A program made the position numbers and the translations under genes. DNA of 9,165 bases from Syntrophomonadaceae bacterium (GTDB lineage Bacteria; Bacillota; Dethiobacteria; DTU022). This document shows, one piece after another, positions 1-6,628 of the stretch. The notes under the pieces are model-generated. The model worked only from the letters and a program-made list of their open reading frames with translations, was not told where the DNA came from and did no database searches. The DNA lies in contig PWFM01000145.1 of the NCBI GenBank assembly GCA_003553895.1, forward strand, positions 1 to 9,165. The letters run 5' to 3'. How positions within the stretch are numbered: position 1 is the stretch's first letter; each line of letters begins with the position of its first letter.

Positions 1-291
1 ATGCCCCTGATTGCCGACCTGGGAGGCCGGGACCGGGTTGGTTTTTATATCGGGCTCTACTACATTTTCACCATGTTTGGCCAGATGATCGGGCCATTTG
101 TGCTCGGTTCCGCTATGGATTTGATGGGCAATCATGGTATGTTTGTGGCCGGCGCCGGGGTTTATGCTCTCGGTTTCGTTCTGCTGCGAGCCGGCTACAA
201 GAGATTGGGCGCCGATCCGGAAGAACTGGCCCGCACCAGCCAGCTCGAACACCTTGAGGCCGAAGTGGGAGAAACAGCCGGGGGCGGGTAG
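1..291 (+). CDS. MFS transporter, C-terminal fragment (5' end outside window)
   Basis: The reading frame is open from the first base, so the start lies upstream. The 96 visible residues hold two hydrophobic segments (about residues 14-38 and 47-64), fitting transmembrane helices 11 and 12 of a major facilitator superfamily permease. The stretch GLYYIFTMFGQMIGP followed by a GSAMDLMG turn resembles the last helices of SLC45-like sugar MFS carriers. A polar, Glu-rich tail of about 25 residues would lie in the cytoplasm. The family assignment is reasonable, but the substrate cannot be told from this piece. Confidence 0.75.
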   Translation: MPLIADLGGRDRVGFYIGLYYIFTMFGQMIGPFVLGSAMDLMGNHGMFVAGAGVYALGFVLLRAGYKRLGADPEELARTSQLEHLEAEVGETAGGG

Positions 292-351
292 GCTCTGCTT
301 GCCAGCGACAATATTTTGGAAGTTCTTCTTCAAAGTTTATAACCTGCGGTC

Positions 352-360
352 TGATATAAT
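352..360 (+). promoter_or_regulatory. Extended -10-like element without a gene to serve
   Basis: TGATATAAT is a perfect extended -10 (TG-N-TATAAT), but no convincing -35 lies 16-18 bases upstream. Transcription from here would run antisense into the phosphodiesterase gene. It may be chance in an AT-rich gap between convergent genes. Confidence 0.2.
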
Positions 361-392
361 AGCGGGATGATTATTTTACTTCCTCGACATAA

Positions 393-1145
393 CTAGGGAC
401 TGATAATTTTTGCCAGCTCCTGTGGGAGATCGGTAATGATAGCTTCTACATCTTCGGAAACAAGGTGTTCCATCTGAACGGGATCGTTTACCGTCCAGGG
501 ATAAAGCGGGGTATTGTGGGCTTTGAAACCGGCCATGATTTCCGGGTTCTGCAGGTAGAAAAAGAGGGGATGGGCTGAATAACAGCCCAGGGAAATGATG
601 TAATGCCAGGGCTCCTCGATTTCTTCCAGGTAGATCAGGCCGGTGCGGACGGCAGGGTTCAGGCGGCGGCAGGCCACCAGGCTGTCGGCATTGAAAGAGG
701 AAATAATAACCCGGCTTTCCAGGCTATGGCGGGAAACCTGTTCCAGGACTGCTGCTTCCAGCCCGGGATAGGCTGTATTGCTGTTCTTTAATTCAATGTC
801 GAATATTGGGCAGCTGTCCTTGTATCCGGTCAGGACTTCTTCCAGGGTGGGGATGGCAGCTCCCTTGAAATCCGAGGCGAACCAGGACCCGGCATCGAGA
901 GCTTTTAATTCTTCCAGGCTCAGCTCTTTCACCAGGCCTTTTCCGGTGGTAGTCCGCTCCAACCTTTCGTCATGAATGATAACCGGGACGTTGTCTCTAC
1001 TCAGCTGCACATCGAATTCAATACCATCGGCTCCTGCTTCCAGAGCCTGATCGAAGGCGGCAAAAGTGTTTTCAGGGGCCAGTGAAGAAGCGCCGCGGTG
1101 GGCGATATTGAGGGTGCGCTCTCCGGGCTTTTTGATAGGAATCAA
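393..1145 (-). CDS. Glycerophosphodiester phosphodiesterase
   Basis: Hydrolyses glycerophosphodiesters (deacylated phospholipid head groups) to glycerol 3-phosphate and an alcohol. The 250 residues match the bacterial GDPD/UgpQ family along the full length. Visible motifs are H16-R17 in IAHRGAS, E25-N26 in PENT, E43 and D45 in GIEFDVQ, H58 in IIHDE, E118 in DIELK, and a C-terminal WTVN...ITDLP closing the TIM barrel. There is no signal peptide, so it is probably cytoplasmic. The start is TTG at 1145 with AGGGAG directly against it, a poor spacing; no other normal start precedes the catalytic HRG, so the exact first residue is uncertain. It is convergent with the MFS gene and divergent from the HAD phosphatase. 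Confidence 0.93.
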   Translation of the reverse strand: MIPIKKPGERTLNIAHRGASSLAPENTFAAFDQALEAGADGIEFDVQLSRDNVPVIIHDERLERTTTGKGLVKELSLEELKALDAGSWFASDFKGAAIPTLEEVLTGYKDSCPIFDIELKNSNTAYPGLEAAVLEQVSRHSLESRVIISSFNADSLVACRRLNPAVRTGLIYLEEIEEPWHYIISLGCYSAHPLFFYLQNPEIMAGFKAHNTPLYPWTVNDPVQMEHLVSEDVEAIITDLPQELAKIISP

Positions 1146-1191
1146 CTCCCTGCCAGTTAGTGACCGGGTAAAAATCCGGCCTTCCGCAGTT

Positions 1192-1219
1192 ATTATACTA
1201 GAGCATATTATTTTTACAA
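1192..1219 (-). promoter_or_regulatory. Sigma-A-like promoter of the phosphodiesterase gene
   Basis: On the minus strand TTGTAA (1219-1214), a 16-base spacer and a perfect TATAAT (1197-1192) precede the phosphodiesterase start by about 47 bases. Placement and -10 quality are good; the -35 is only partly conserved. Confidence 0.5.
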
Positions 1220-1242
1220 GCTTAAAAATACACAGTTAGTTA

Positions 1243-2046
1243 ATGGTTGGTGGCATGATGAACAGTTTGAAAACAGTTGAAAATTTTTTGCTTGACCTGG
1301 ACGGGACTATCTACCTGGGAGACAGGTTGATCGACGGTGCGGTTGAATTCTTGCGGAGTTTGCAAAAACAGGGCAAAAGGGCGATCTTTTTAACCAATAA
1401 CAGCTCAAAAAACCGCTACACCTACCGGGAAAAACTGCGGGGGATGGGAATTGAGGTGGATGCACAGAGTATCTTTACTTCCGGTGAAGCCACCGCCATT
1501 TACCTGGGACAGGAATGCCCTGGGGCCCGGATTTTCCTGCTGGGCACTCCTCTTCTGGCTGAAGAATTTCGGTGGGGTGGTTTTAAGCTTGTTGATCGGG
1601 AAGACCCTGAATATGTAGTCCTGGGTTTCGATACGACCCTGACTTACGAGAAGCTCTGGCAAGCATGCGATTATATCCGGGAAGGAAAGGCTTACATCGC
1701 CACCCATCCCGACCTGAATTGCCCGGTAGGACAAGGCAGGTACATGCCCGATGCGGGGGCTATGATCAAGTTTATTGAAGCTTCCACCGGGAAAACCCCT
1801 ACAGTGATCGGCAAGCCAAACCTTTATATGATCGACAGCCTCTGTAAGAAATATAATATTGACAGGAGCAACATGGTCATGGTCGGGGACAGGCTTTATA
1901 CCGATATCCAGCTTGGCTTGAATGCCGGCATCAGGACGGTCCTGGTTTTAAGTGGTGAAACCACCGCAGAACAGCACCGCGATTCACCTTTCAAAGCTGA
2001 TCACGTTTACCCGTCGGTGAAAGAGCTGGCCCGGGAAATTGAATAA
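1243..2046 (+). CDS. HAD-superfamily IIA hydrolase (NagD-like phosphatase)
   Basis: A cytoplasmic phosphatase of the NagD / p-nitrophenylphosphatase type, with a HAD core plus C2 cap. Motif I is D18-L-D20-G-T, motif II T51-N-N-S, motif III the lysine of GKPN (K191), and motif IV GDRLYTD (D216, D221). The length of 267 residues is normal for the family. The physiological substrate of such enzymes is usually unknown; sugar phosphates, nucleotides and phosphoglycolate are common guesses. The ATG at 1243 has no clear ribosome binding site. The ATGs at 1255 and 1258 lie just after GGTTGGTGG and would give a more typical N terminus (MNSLKTVENFLLDLDGT), so the real start may be one of these. It is divergent from the phosphodiesterase. 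Confidence 0.93.
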   Translation: MVGGMMNSLKTVENFLLDLDGTIYLGDRLIDGAVEFLRSLQKQGKRAIFLTNNSSKNRYTYREKLRGMGIEVDAQSIFTSGEATAIYLGQECPGARIFLLGTPLLAEEFRWGGFKLVDREDPEYVVLGFDTTLTYEKLWQACDYIREGKAYIATHPDLNCPVGQGRYMPDAGAMIKFIEASTGKTPTVIGKPNLYMIDSLCKKYNIDRSNMVMVGDRLYTDIQLGLNAGIRTVLVLSGETTAEQHRDSPFKADHVYPSVKELAREIE

Positions 2047-2053
2047 AATTAAG

Positions 2054-2077
2054 GGCGGCTAATATAAAGCAGCCGGC
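2054..2077. terminator. Weak hairpin between convergent genes
   Basis: CGGCT (2056-2060) can pair with AGCCG (2071-2075), plus one outer pair after a mismatch. Read on the minus strand it is followed by CTTAATTTTATT, a loose U-rich tract. It could end the unit at 2083-2877; the stem is short. Confidence 0.3.
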
Positions 2078-2082
2078 AGGGG

Positions 2083-2319
2083 TTACGCTTCCTTTATCTT
2101 AAGCCATTTCCAGCGCAGGAAACCGGCCAGGTCAATGGTAACCTGTTTGTTGAGCAGTGTGTTGCTCACGTAGACCTTGATGCCGTCAAATTTCCTGATC
2201 GTATAATTGTTAGTATTGCCTGGTTTACCTTCGCGCACGGCGGTTTTTATGTGCCCGCCGCATCACCCTCCAATTACCTGGTACTGGTAAAGAGTAAATT
2301 CCCGGTCATACCTGGGCAT
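2083..2319 (-). CDS. Candidate selenoprotein with in-frame UGA, HesB-like / CC/Se-motif type
   Basis: Downstream of the redox protein gene the same strand continues as a protein-like frame that is broken only by TGA at 2265-2263. Reading that TGA as selenocysteine gives 78 residues from ATG 2319: 18 residues, then IGG-U19-C20-GGHIK, then GKPGNTNNYTIRKFDGIKVYV and a C-terminal VTIDLAGFLRWKWLKIKEA ending in TAA. The U-C pair, the following Gly-rich turn and the FDGIKVYV / VTIDLAGFL strands resemble, from memory, the small HesB/IscA-like CC/Se-motif (seleno)proteins of Clostridia, in which the first position is Cys or Sec. The start is doubtful: GGAG lies only 3 bases before ATG, and the residues just upstream in frame (ALEYM) also look family-like. 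A strong hairpin follows the UGA. If UGA is not recoded, this is a broken gene. Confidence 0.6.
2236..2262 (-). promoter_or_regulatory. Hairpin directly after the UGA codon (possible SECIS)
   Basis: On the minus strand GGCGG (2259-2255) pairs with CCGCC (2243-2239), extended by one C-G and two wobble pairs to an 8-pair stem. The 11-base loop (2254-2244) begins with G, as bacterial SECIS loops often do. The loop begins only 8 bases after the UGA, however, closer than the usual bacterial range of about 16-37, so the match is imperfect. Confidence 0.35.
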
Positions 2320-2358
2320 GTACTCCAGGGCGCGCGGGTGACGGATACTTCGGACCGG

Positions 2359-2877
2359 TCAAACCTTTGGGGCGATCCCTTTTTCCAGGAGTATTGCTGC
2401 CGTCCAGCGGGCTACCAGTCCCGATACATTGGTGCATTTATCGTCGTGCCCGCCTGCTTCTTCAAATTTCTGGTAATCTTCCGGATCCCACATCTTATAA
2501 GCACGGCCCAGGACATTTTCCTGGACTTCGCGGCAGGTTACTCCGCCGAACTCTTCGGTAAAATTTTGATGAAGCTGCCTGGAGTAAGAAAAGTTCTTTT
2601 TGCGCGCCGCTGTTTTTTGCCCGAACTGCGATCTTTCCCGGCCGTAGTAACTGCTGATCGCCGCCAGGCCCCCGACCAGTGCGCCACAAGTCCCGTCTCC
2701 GCAGAGGGCCCCTCCGCCGGCAAAGGCATGGACCGACTTTATAACCTGGTCATCGATGCCGTCGAAAAAGTCCTGCAGGGCGGCCAGTACAGCCTGGGGG
2801 CAGGCTCCGTACTTCCCTTCATATTCATAAGCCCGGTTATAGATATCTTCCAGCAGCTGCCGGTGTTTTTCTTCCAT
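2359..2877 (-). CDS. C_GCAxxG_C_C family putative redox protein
   Basis: A 172-residue soluble protein of the TIGR01909-type family, defined by four conserved cysteines and a CGAxxG motif. Visible are C26 in GACPQAV, C59 and C64 in ALCGDGTCGALVG (the CGALVG motif), C115 and C148. The family is common in anaerobes and sometimes linked to electron transfer, but no reaction is established. The start is well supported: AAAGGAG sits 9 bases before the ATG. Its TGA stop (2361-2359) is in the same frame as the UGA-containing gene beginning 39 bases downstream, so the two are probably co-transcribed and may share a thiol/selenol redox role. Confidence 0.88.
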   Translation of the reverse strand: MEEKHRQLLEDIYNRAYEYEGKYGACPQAVLAALQDFFDGIDDQVIKSVHAFAGGGALCGDGTCGALVGGLAAISSYYGRERSQFGQKTAARKKNFSYSRQLHQNFTEEFGGVTCREVQENVLGRAYKMWDPEDYQKFEEAGGHDDKCTNVSGLVARWTAAILLEKGIAPKV

Positions 2878-2960
2878 TTAGATGTGCTCCTTTACCGTAA
2901 AATGATTAATGATCGCTTATTAATTCTGTCCCGAGTTTGAAAGTCCTTTAATAAGGCGGT

Positions 2961-3003
2961 AAAAATCCCGGGAACCATTTTCGTGGATTGTCATTTCCCG
3001 GGG
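2961..3003 (-). terminator. Probable Rho-independent terminator after the alpha/beta hydrolase gene
   Basis: Read on the minus strand TTCCCGGG (2974-2967) is the right arm of a perfect 8-pair stem with CCCGGGAA (3002-2995), loop about 20 bases, followed by ATTTTT. It lies 40 bases past the hydrolase stop and before the redox gene on the same strand, so it would separate the two units. The loop is long; CCA/TGG inside it may pair. Confidence 0.5.
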
Positions 3004-3043
3004 AATGTAATGATCTGCAGAAGCAGCCTGAATGGATCCTTTT

Positions 3044-3955
3044 TTATTCGGCGCTTTTAGAGCCGATTGAGCTGAGGTGGCCCAATATGTGGCTGCGCAA
3101 TTCCGTGGAGGCTGCAGAACCGGTAACATGGCCTTTCTCGATCACTTCCACCGGGATATTGTTTCCATAAGAGGCCTTCTGCCTTTCAAAGCGGATCAGC
3201 TGATCGTAGCGGGCCAGGAGTGGGAAAACATTGTTTTTTTGCGCGGCTGTAAAAAGATTTTCAAAATCAAGGACCCTTTCTACCGTTTCAGGGTTTTCCA
3301 GGGCCAAACGGTCGGTCAGTTTGCGGTAGACCGAACGGATAAAGACATCTCCGGGAGCGGTTCCCGCCAAAAGAGGGATGTAAAGATCGGCCGTGTTGAA
3401 AAAGACACGGTGCAGGTTGGTAACCCCCCCGCCCAGGCTGATCCCGCTTACAGCCACTCCTGAACTTCTTTCGGCCGCATACTGCCTTAGTTTTTCGATC
3501 ATCTTAACAGATACAGCCATCAAGGTGGAAAAAGTTGATAGATGTCCCATATTCTTGAGGTAAAGCCTGAAGGAGCGGTGAAAACAGGCCCGGGCCAGAA
3601 TCAGGTTGGCCGGGAAAGAATCTTTGCCGGTTAGGAAAATGTCGTGGAAGGTGTTCCTGGCCAGCAGGTTGCGATTAAAGGGGCGTTCATTGTTGCCGTG
3701 GTGGTAAATAACGGTAGGATAATCGGGGCCCCTCCAGCGGACCAGTTTAAAAGCGGGATCCAGCGCACCGATCGGTGTCCGGGTCGGCACCTCGTAAATG
3801 CCTTCACCGGTAATCCGGGGCCATTTTAATTCAATAGAATCTAATAGTGCTGCGTAAGAGGGGCTTTCCAGGCTGTCACGGAACAACTTGCTTCTCCAGA
3901 ATAACAAAGAGGCCATTGTTACGGGAAGGCTGTCGGTCAGGATATGCCTGTTCAA
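3044..3955 (-). CDS. Alpha/beta hydrolase
   Basis: A 303-residue protein with the alpha/beta hydrolase pattern: an oxyanion-side YHHGNNE (about residues 84-90), the nucleophile elbow G-I-S173-L-G-G in VSGISLGGG, a candidate acid D251 in LLARYDQL, and the catalytic H276 in EKGHVTGS. No signal peptide is clear. The substrate is unknown; esterase or dienelactone-hydrolase-like activity is possible. I place the start at TTG 3955 because GGAGGA (3970-3965) lies 9 bases upstream. A longer frame from TTG 4000 is possible, but it would begin only about 15 bases after the predicted transcription start. It is divergent from the metallophosphoesterase. Confidence 0.85.
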   Translation of the reverse strand: MNRHILTDSLPVTMASLLFWRSKLFRDSLESPSYAALLDSIELKWPRITGEGIYEVPTRTPIGALDPAFKLVRWRGPDYPTVIYHHGNNERPFNRNLLARNTFHDIFLTGKDSFPANLILARACFHRSFRLYLKNMGHLSTFSTLMAVSVKMIEKLRQYAAERSSGVAVSGISLGGGVTNLHRVFFNTADLYIPLLAGTAPGDVFIRSVYRKLTDRLALENPETVERVLDFENLFTAAQKNNVFPLLARYDQLIRFERQKASYGNNIPVEVIEKGHVTGSAASTELRSHILGHLSSIGSKSAE

Positions 3956-4021
3956 AGCTAATATTCCTCCAAATGACCCTGCATGGTTGATTAATTTCAA
4001 TATGCCTTAGACCTTATAAAT

Positions 4022-4050
4022 AGTATAGGCTAAGATGGGCGGCGATGCAA
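4022..4050 (-). promoter_or_regulatory. Sigma-A-like promoter of the alpha/beta hydrolase gene
   Basis: On the minus strand TTGCAT (4050-4045), a 17-base spacer and TATACT (4027-4022) give a transcript start near 4015. This leaves a leader of about 60 bases to the TTG at 3955. The -10 is good and the -35 moderate. Confidence 0.5.
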
Positions 4051-4062
4051 AAACAGCAGACC

Positions 4063-4091
4063 TTTAATAAGGCCATAAATTTTGCTATAAT
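4063..4091 (+). promoter_or_regulatory. Extended -10 promoter of the metallophosphoesterase operon
   Basis: TGCTATAAT (4083-4091) is a perfect extended -10. A weak TTAATA/TTTAAT -35 lies 16-17 bases upstream. Transcription would start near 4098, which excludes translation from the ATG at 4045 and agrees with the start at 4123. Confidence 0.6.
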
Positions 4092-4122
4092 AATTGCACT
4101 ACTAAGAAGGGGTATAAGAACG

Positions 4123-4779
4123 ATGAGTGAAATGGACAGGAGCATGAAAGGCTGCCTGAAAAATATACCCGGTTACATTAATTACCTCTGTCGGGGCTAT
4201 TACGTGCCTAAAGAATTGAAAGAGGCCATGGAAGCCGGCGAAGATCTGATCCTGCACTTAAGCGATACACCCAGCTTTGCTTACCGCTCGGTGATAGGTT
4301 TGATCGAGGCCTTGAAGCCGCGGATTCTCATCCATACCGGTGATCTGGCCGATGATATCAAGTTGGAGATCTACCCTGATCTGGACCACCTCTACAAGGA
4401 GAAAGTGCTGCCATTTTTGCGAAAGCTAGAGGATTCTTCTGCCGAAGAGGTCTATATCGTGCCCGGCAACCATGACCTGGCTGAATTGCTGCAGCAGGAA
4501 GCCGGAAGAAGCCGGGTTGTGCCGGACGGGACCGTGATAGAAATCAGAGATCAAAAAGTAGGCCTGGCTCACTGCCAGGAGGATCTCCCACCTTATGCCG
4601 ATTACAGCCTCTACGGCCACAACCTGGATTGCCCGGTTGACGGTAATCCCTGTACTTTAAACGGTTGCCGGAATATAAATATTATCCTCAGCCCATCCTG
4701 GCGAATTTATCAGATCCCCTATCCCGTGGGAACCAACCATGAGAGGCAGTATAAGCTTCTAAATGGACGAATGCTTTAA
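4123..4779 (+). CDS. Calcineurin-like metallophosphoesterase with altered first metal motif
   Basis: A 218-residue cytoplasmic phosphoesterase. The ordered metal motifs are HLSD48-T-P, HTGD74 (GD motif), GNHD (115-118), LAHC (H150) and YGHNLD (G165-H166). Motif I normally reads D-x-H, but here the His is Pro (S-D-T-P), which removes one metal ligand; the remaining ligands are present. The substrate is unknown. The start at 4123 follows AAGGGG with a 10-base spacing and lies downstream of the promoter's predicted start, so the longer frame from 4045 is not used. Several cysteines near the C terminus (CPVDGNPCTLNGC) are unusual and could bind metal or be redox-active. The next gene follows after 34 bases, probably in the same operon. 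Confidence 0.85.
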   Translation: MSEMDRSMKGCLKNIPGYINYLCRGYYVPKELKEAMEAGEDLILHLSDTPSFAYRSVIGLIEALKPRILIHTGDLADDIKLEIYPDLDHLYKEKVLPFLRKLEDSSAEEVYIVPGNHDLAELLQQEAGRSRVVPDGTVIEIRDQKVGLAHCQEDLPPYADYSLYGHNLDCPVDGNPCTLNGCRNINIILSPSWRIYQIPYPVGTNHERQYKLLNGRML

Positions 4780-4813
4780 AAAAAGCTCATATAAGTGAAA
4801 GGAGCTCCCTGCT

Positions 4814-5848
4814 ATGATCCTGGTTAGAACCGGCCCCCGTTTTCTATTCTTGAGAAATAGTGACCAAGAAAAGCTTTTATCGCTGCTGGAAAAGGAATAT
4901 TCTTCTGAAAGGAAATCTCTTGATCAGGCTATCGAAGAGAGCGGCGAAGGGGATACGATCCTCGTTGTCCTGGAAAAGGAAAAAGATAAAGAACAGGTAG
5001 AGGGCTCCACTCCCGTCCTGCTGGTCAGGATCGGTTCATCCCCCCTGCTTGTATCGATTATCAACAAACAGCACCTGCAGGCCAGTATAGAAAATGTGGA
5101 ATTAGGACCGGGCTTGCTGGTTATGAAAGCCCCCCGGCCGGGTGAAAAAATCCTGGAAAAGGTGCAGAAAGAATATGAGGCCATTCCTGTTCCCCTGAAG
5201 GAAGCAATTGTAAAAGGACATTCCGATTGGAGCGTGATCTGTTTTACAGATCGTCCCCTATCCCGGACTCTAAGTAAGTCCGATTTATTGGAAAGCACGC
5301 TGCTCATAAAAAAAAGTGTGCCTGAACTATACCAGCAGTTAAGGCGTCAGTCCGTAAAATACTTGACCGAAGAGCTGGAAGAAGGCGAGTGGCGAGAACT
5401 CAAAATAAACATCTATGACTCTCTGGAAAGGTACAATATCCATTATGAAAGGGTTACCACGGTAATAGAAGATCTCGAAATCGGTTTTATTCTGGGTGAA
5501 ACCTGGTCGGTCGACCACCCCTTTGTCCTTATGTCCGTCAGCGTTTTCCAGGTGCAATTGTTTACATACCTGGGTCCCAAGGAAGTCAAAAGGATTATGA
5601 TGTCACTTGAATATGATGATGAAGGTAATCGAGTGGCCGACTTCGATCTGTACTACCAGAAGAAAAAAGTAGAGTGGGGCGGGATGGAAAAAGGCAGACA
5701 AAAAAATCGCATGGAATTAGCGACTGCCTATAAGGAAAAATATATGAACAGCTTAACTTCGCAGGCAAAAAGCAAGCTTGCTCAATTGGATCAGGCTCTG
5801 CGGGATTGTGAAAACAAGGAACAATGTGAATATGAGAGAAAGCAGTAA
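4814..5848 (+). CDS. Hypothetical protein, 344 residues, unrecognised
   Basis: I do not recognise this protein. It has a strong ribosome binding site (GAAAGGAG, 9 bases before ATG), codes throughout, and follows the metallophosphoesterase by 34 bases, so it is real and probably co-transcribed. There is no signal peptide or membrane helix. Residues 1-105 alternate short hydrophobic strands (ILVVLE, VLLVRIG, LLVSII, GLLVMK) with charged loops, suggesting a small alpha/beta domain. Residues 165-215 are helical and charged. Residues 216-285 look like a second beta-rich part (IGFILGETW, FVLMSVSVF, FDLYYQ). The tail from about 286 is a Lys/Glu/Gln-rich helix, possibly coiled, ending with two cysteines in DCENKEQC. 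AGCTC (4784-4788) can pair with GAGCT (4802-4806) over part of the ribosome binding site. Confidence 0.85.
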   Translation: MILVRTGPRFLFLRNSDQEKLLSLLEKEYSSERKSLDQAIEESGEGDTILVVLEKEKDKEQVEGSTPVLLVRIGSSPLLVSIINKQHLQASIENVELGPGLLVMKAPRPGEKILEKVQKEYEAIPVPLKEAIVKGHSDWSVICFTDRPLSRTLSKSDLLESTLLIKKSVPELYQQLRRQSVKYLTEELEEGEWRELKINIYDSLERYNIHYERVTTVIEDLEIGFILGETWSVDHPFVLMSVSVFQVQLFTYLGPKEVKRIMMSLEYDDEGNRVADFDLYYQKKKVEWGGMEKGRQKNRMELATAYKEKYMNSLTSQAKSKLAQLDQALRDCENKEQCEYERKQ

Positions 5849-5918
5849 CTTATGAAGGTGATTTTCTCCCAGGCGGGCTAAAATGGTATTCCTTAAAAGA
5901 TATCAGGCCAGTTGTCCT

Positions 5919-6590
5919 CTAAAATCCCCGGGTTTGCCCCTGCCAGGGCGGTTCTTTGCCGGCCTGGAACTCATCTACGCCGGGTCCTCCCAGCTGGCGC
6001 AGCCGCCAGATTCCGTACAAATAACTTAAAACCAGGCCTATAATAATAACCGGCCAGCCAAGCAAGATGTTGGCCCAGGCCATCCCGGCCGGATCTCCCC
6101 TTTGATAGAGGGTAACCTGGATGATCAGTCTCACCATAATAAGGGCCAACCAGAATATGGTTACTTCCCGGTAGGCCGGTTTAACATCCATGCGCCAGAA
6201 CCATTCCAGGGGCCAGCCGCGAGTAAGATGGCTCACCCAGGCGGCCAAAGGCTTGCCGGCGGCCAGGCTTCCCAGGGTTAGCATTAGGAGCAGGCCGCTG
6301 CTGACAATAGCCGGGATGAAGTAACTGGCTGCGCTGCGGGTCAGGTAAGCCAATCCTGAAGCCAGGGCGACACCTGCCAGGCCGCCCAGAGCATATTGCC
6401 AGGTATGTTTACGTATGATTCGGGTTGCTCCCAGCAGGACCGCCAGAGCCAGGGCTGTGACGACGGCGGCGTCGAGGCCCAAGATGCTGTTAATTAAGAC
6501 AAAAACCAGTGGCGGCAGCAGGGCGTCAAAAGTCTTTCCCGAGATCACTGATCTTAATTCTTCCAGGATTTCGGACTGTTTTGGAGCCAA
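5919..6590 (-). CDS. DUF3159-like membrane protein
   Basis: A 223-residue integral membrane protein with about six hydrophobic segments (roughly 24-58, 64-81, 88-110, 144-162, 170-196). The opening TFDALLPPLVFVLINSILGL, the later AGKPLAAWVSHLTRGWPLEW and the paired-helix layout resemble DUF3159 proteins, best known from actinobacteria; their function is unknown. It begins with TTG at 6590, supported by AAAGGAG 7 bases upstream. It is the second gene of a minus-strand operon, 38 bases after the DUF1475-like gene. The family call is from memory of the pattern. Confidence 0.75.
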   Translation of the reverse strand: MAPKQSEILEELRSVISGKTFDALLPPLVFVLINSILGLDAAVVTALALAVLLGATRIIRKHTWQYALGGLAGVALASGLAYLTRSAASYFIPAIVSSGLLLMLTLGSLAAGKPLAAWVSHLTRGWPLEWFWRMDVKPAYREVTIFWLALIMVRLIIQVTLYQRGDPAGMAWANILLGWPVIIIGLVLSYLYGIWRLRQLGGPGVDEFQAGKEPPWQGQTRGF

Positions 6591-6628
6591 GTTATTGCTC
6601 CTTTCTCCGGGGTTTGGTTTCAGGTTTT

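Noticed and set aside
2251..2940. 229-residue plus-strand open frame
   Set aside because: It lies antisense over the C_GCAxxG_C_C gene and the UGA gene. Its composition is not protein-like and it has no ribosome binding site; the minus-strand genes have clear motifs.
3077..3463. 128-residue plus-strand open frame
   Set aside because: Antisense shadow of the alpha/beta hydrolase; no motif and no ribosome binding site.
3956..4000. N-terminal extension of the alpha/beta hydrolase from TTG 4000
   Set aside because: The GGAGGA inside this stretch is well placed for the TTG at 3955, and the predicted transcript starts only about 15 bases before 4000. Not fully excluded.
4045..4122. N-terminal extension of the metallophosphoesterase
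   Set aside because: A perfect extended -10 lies inside it and the strong ribosome binding site precedes 4123.
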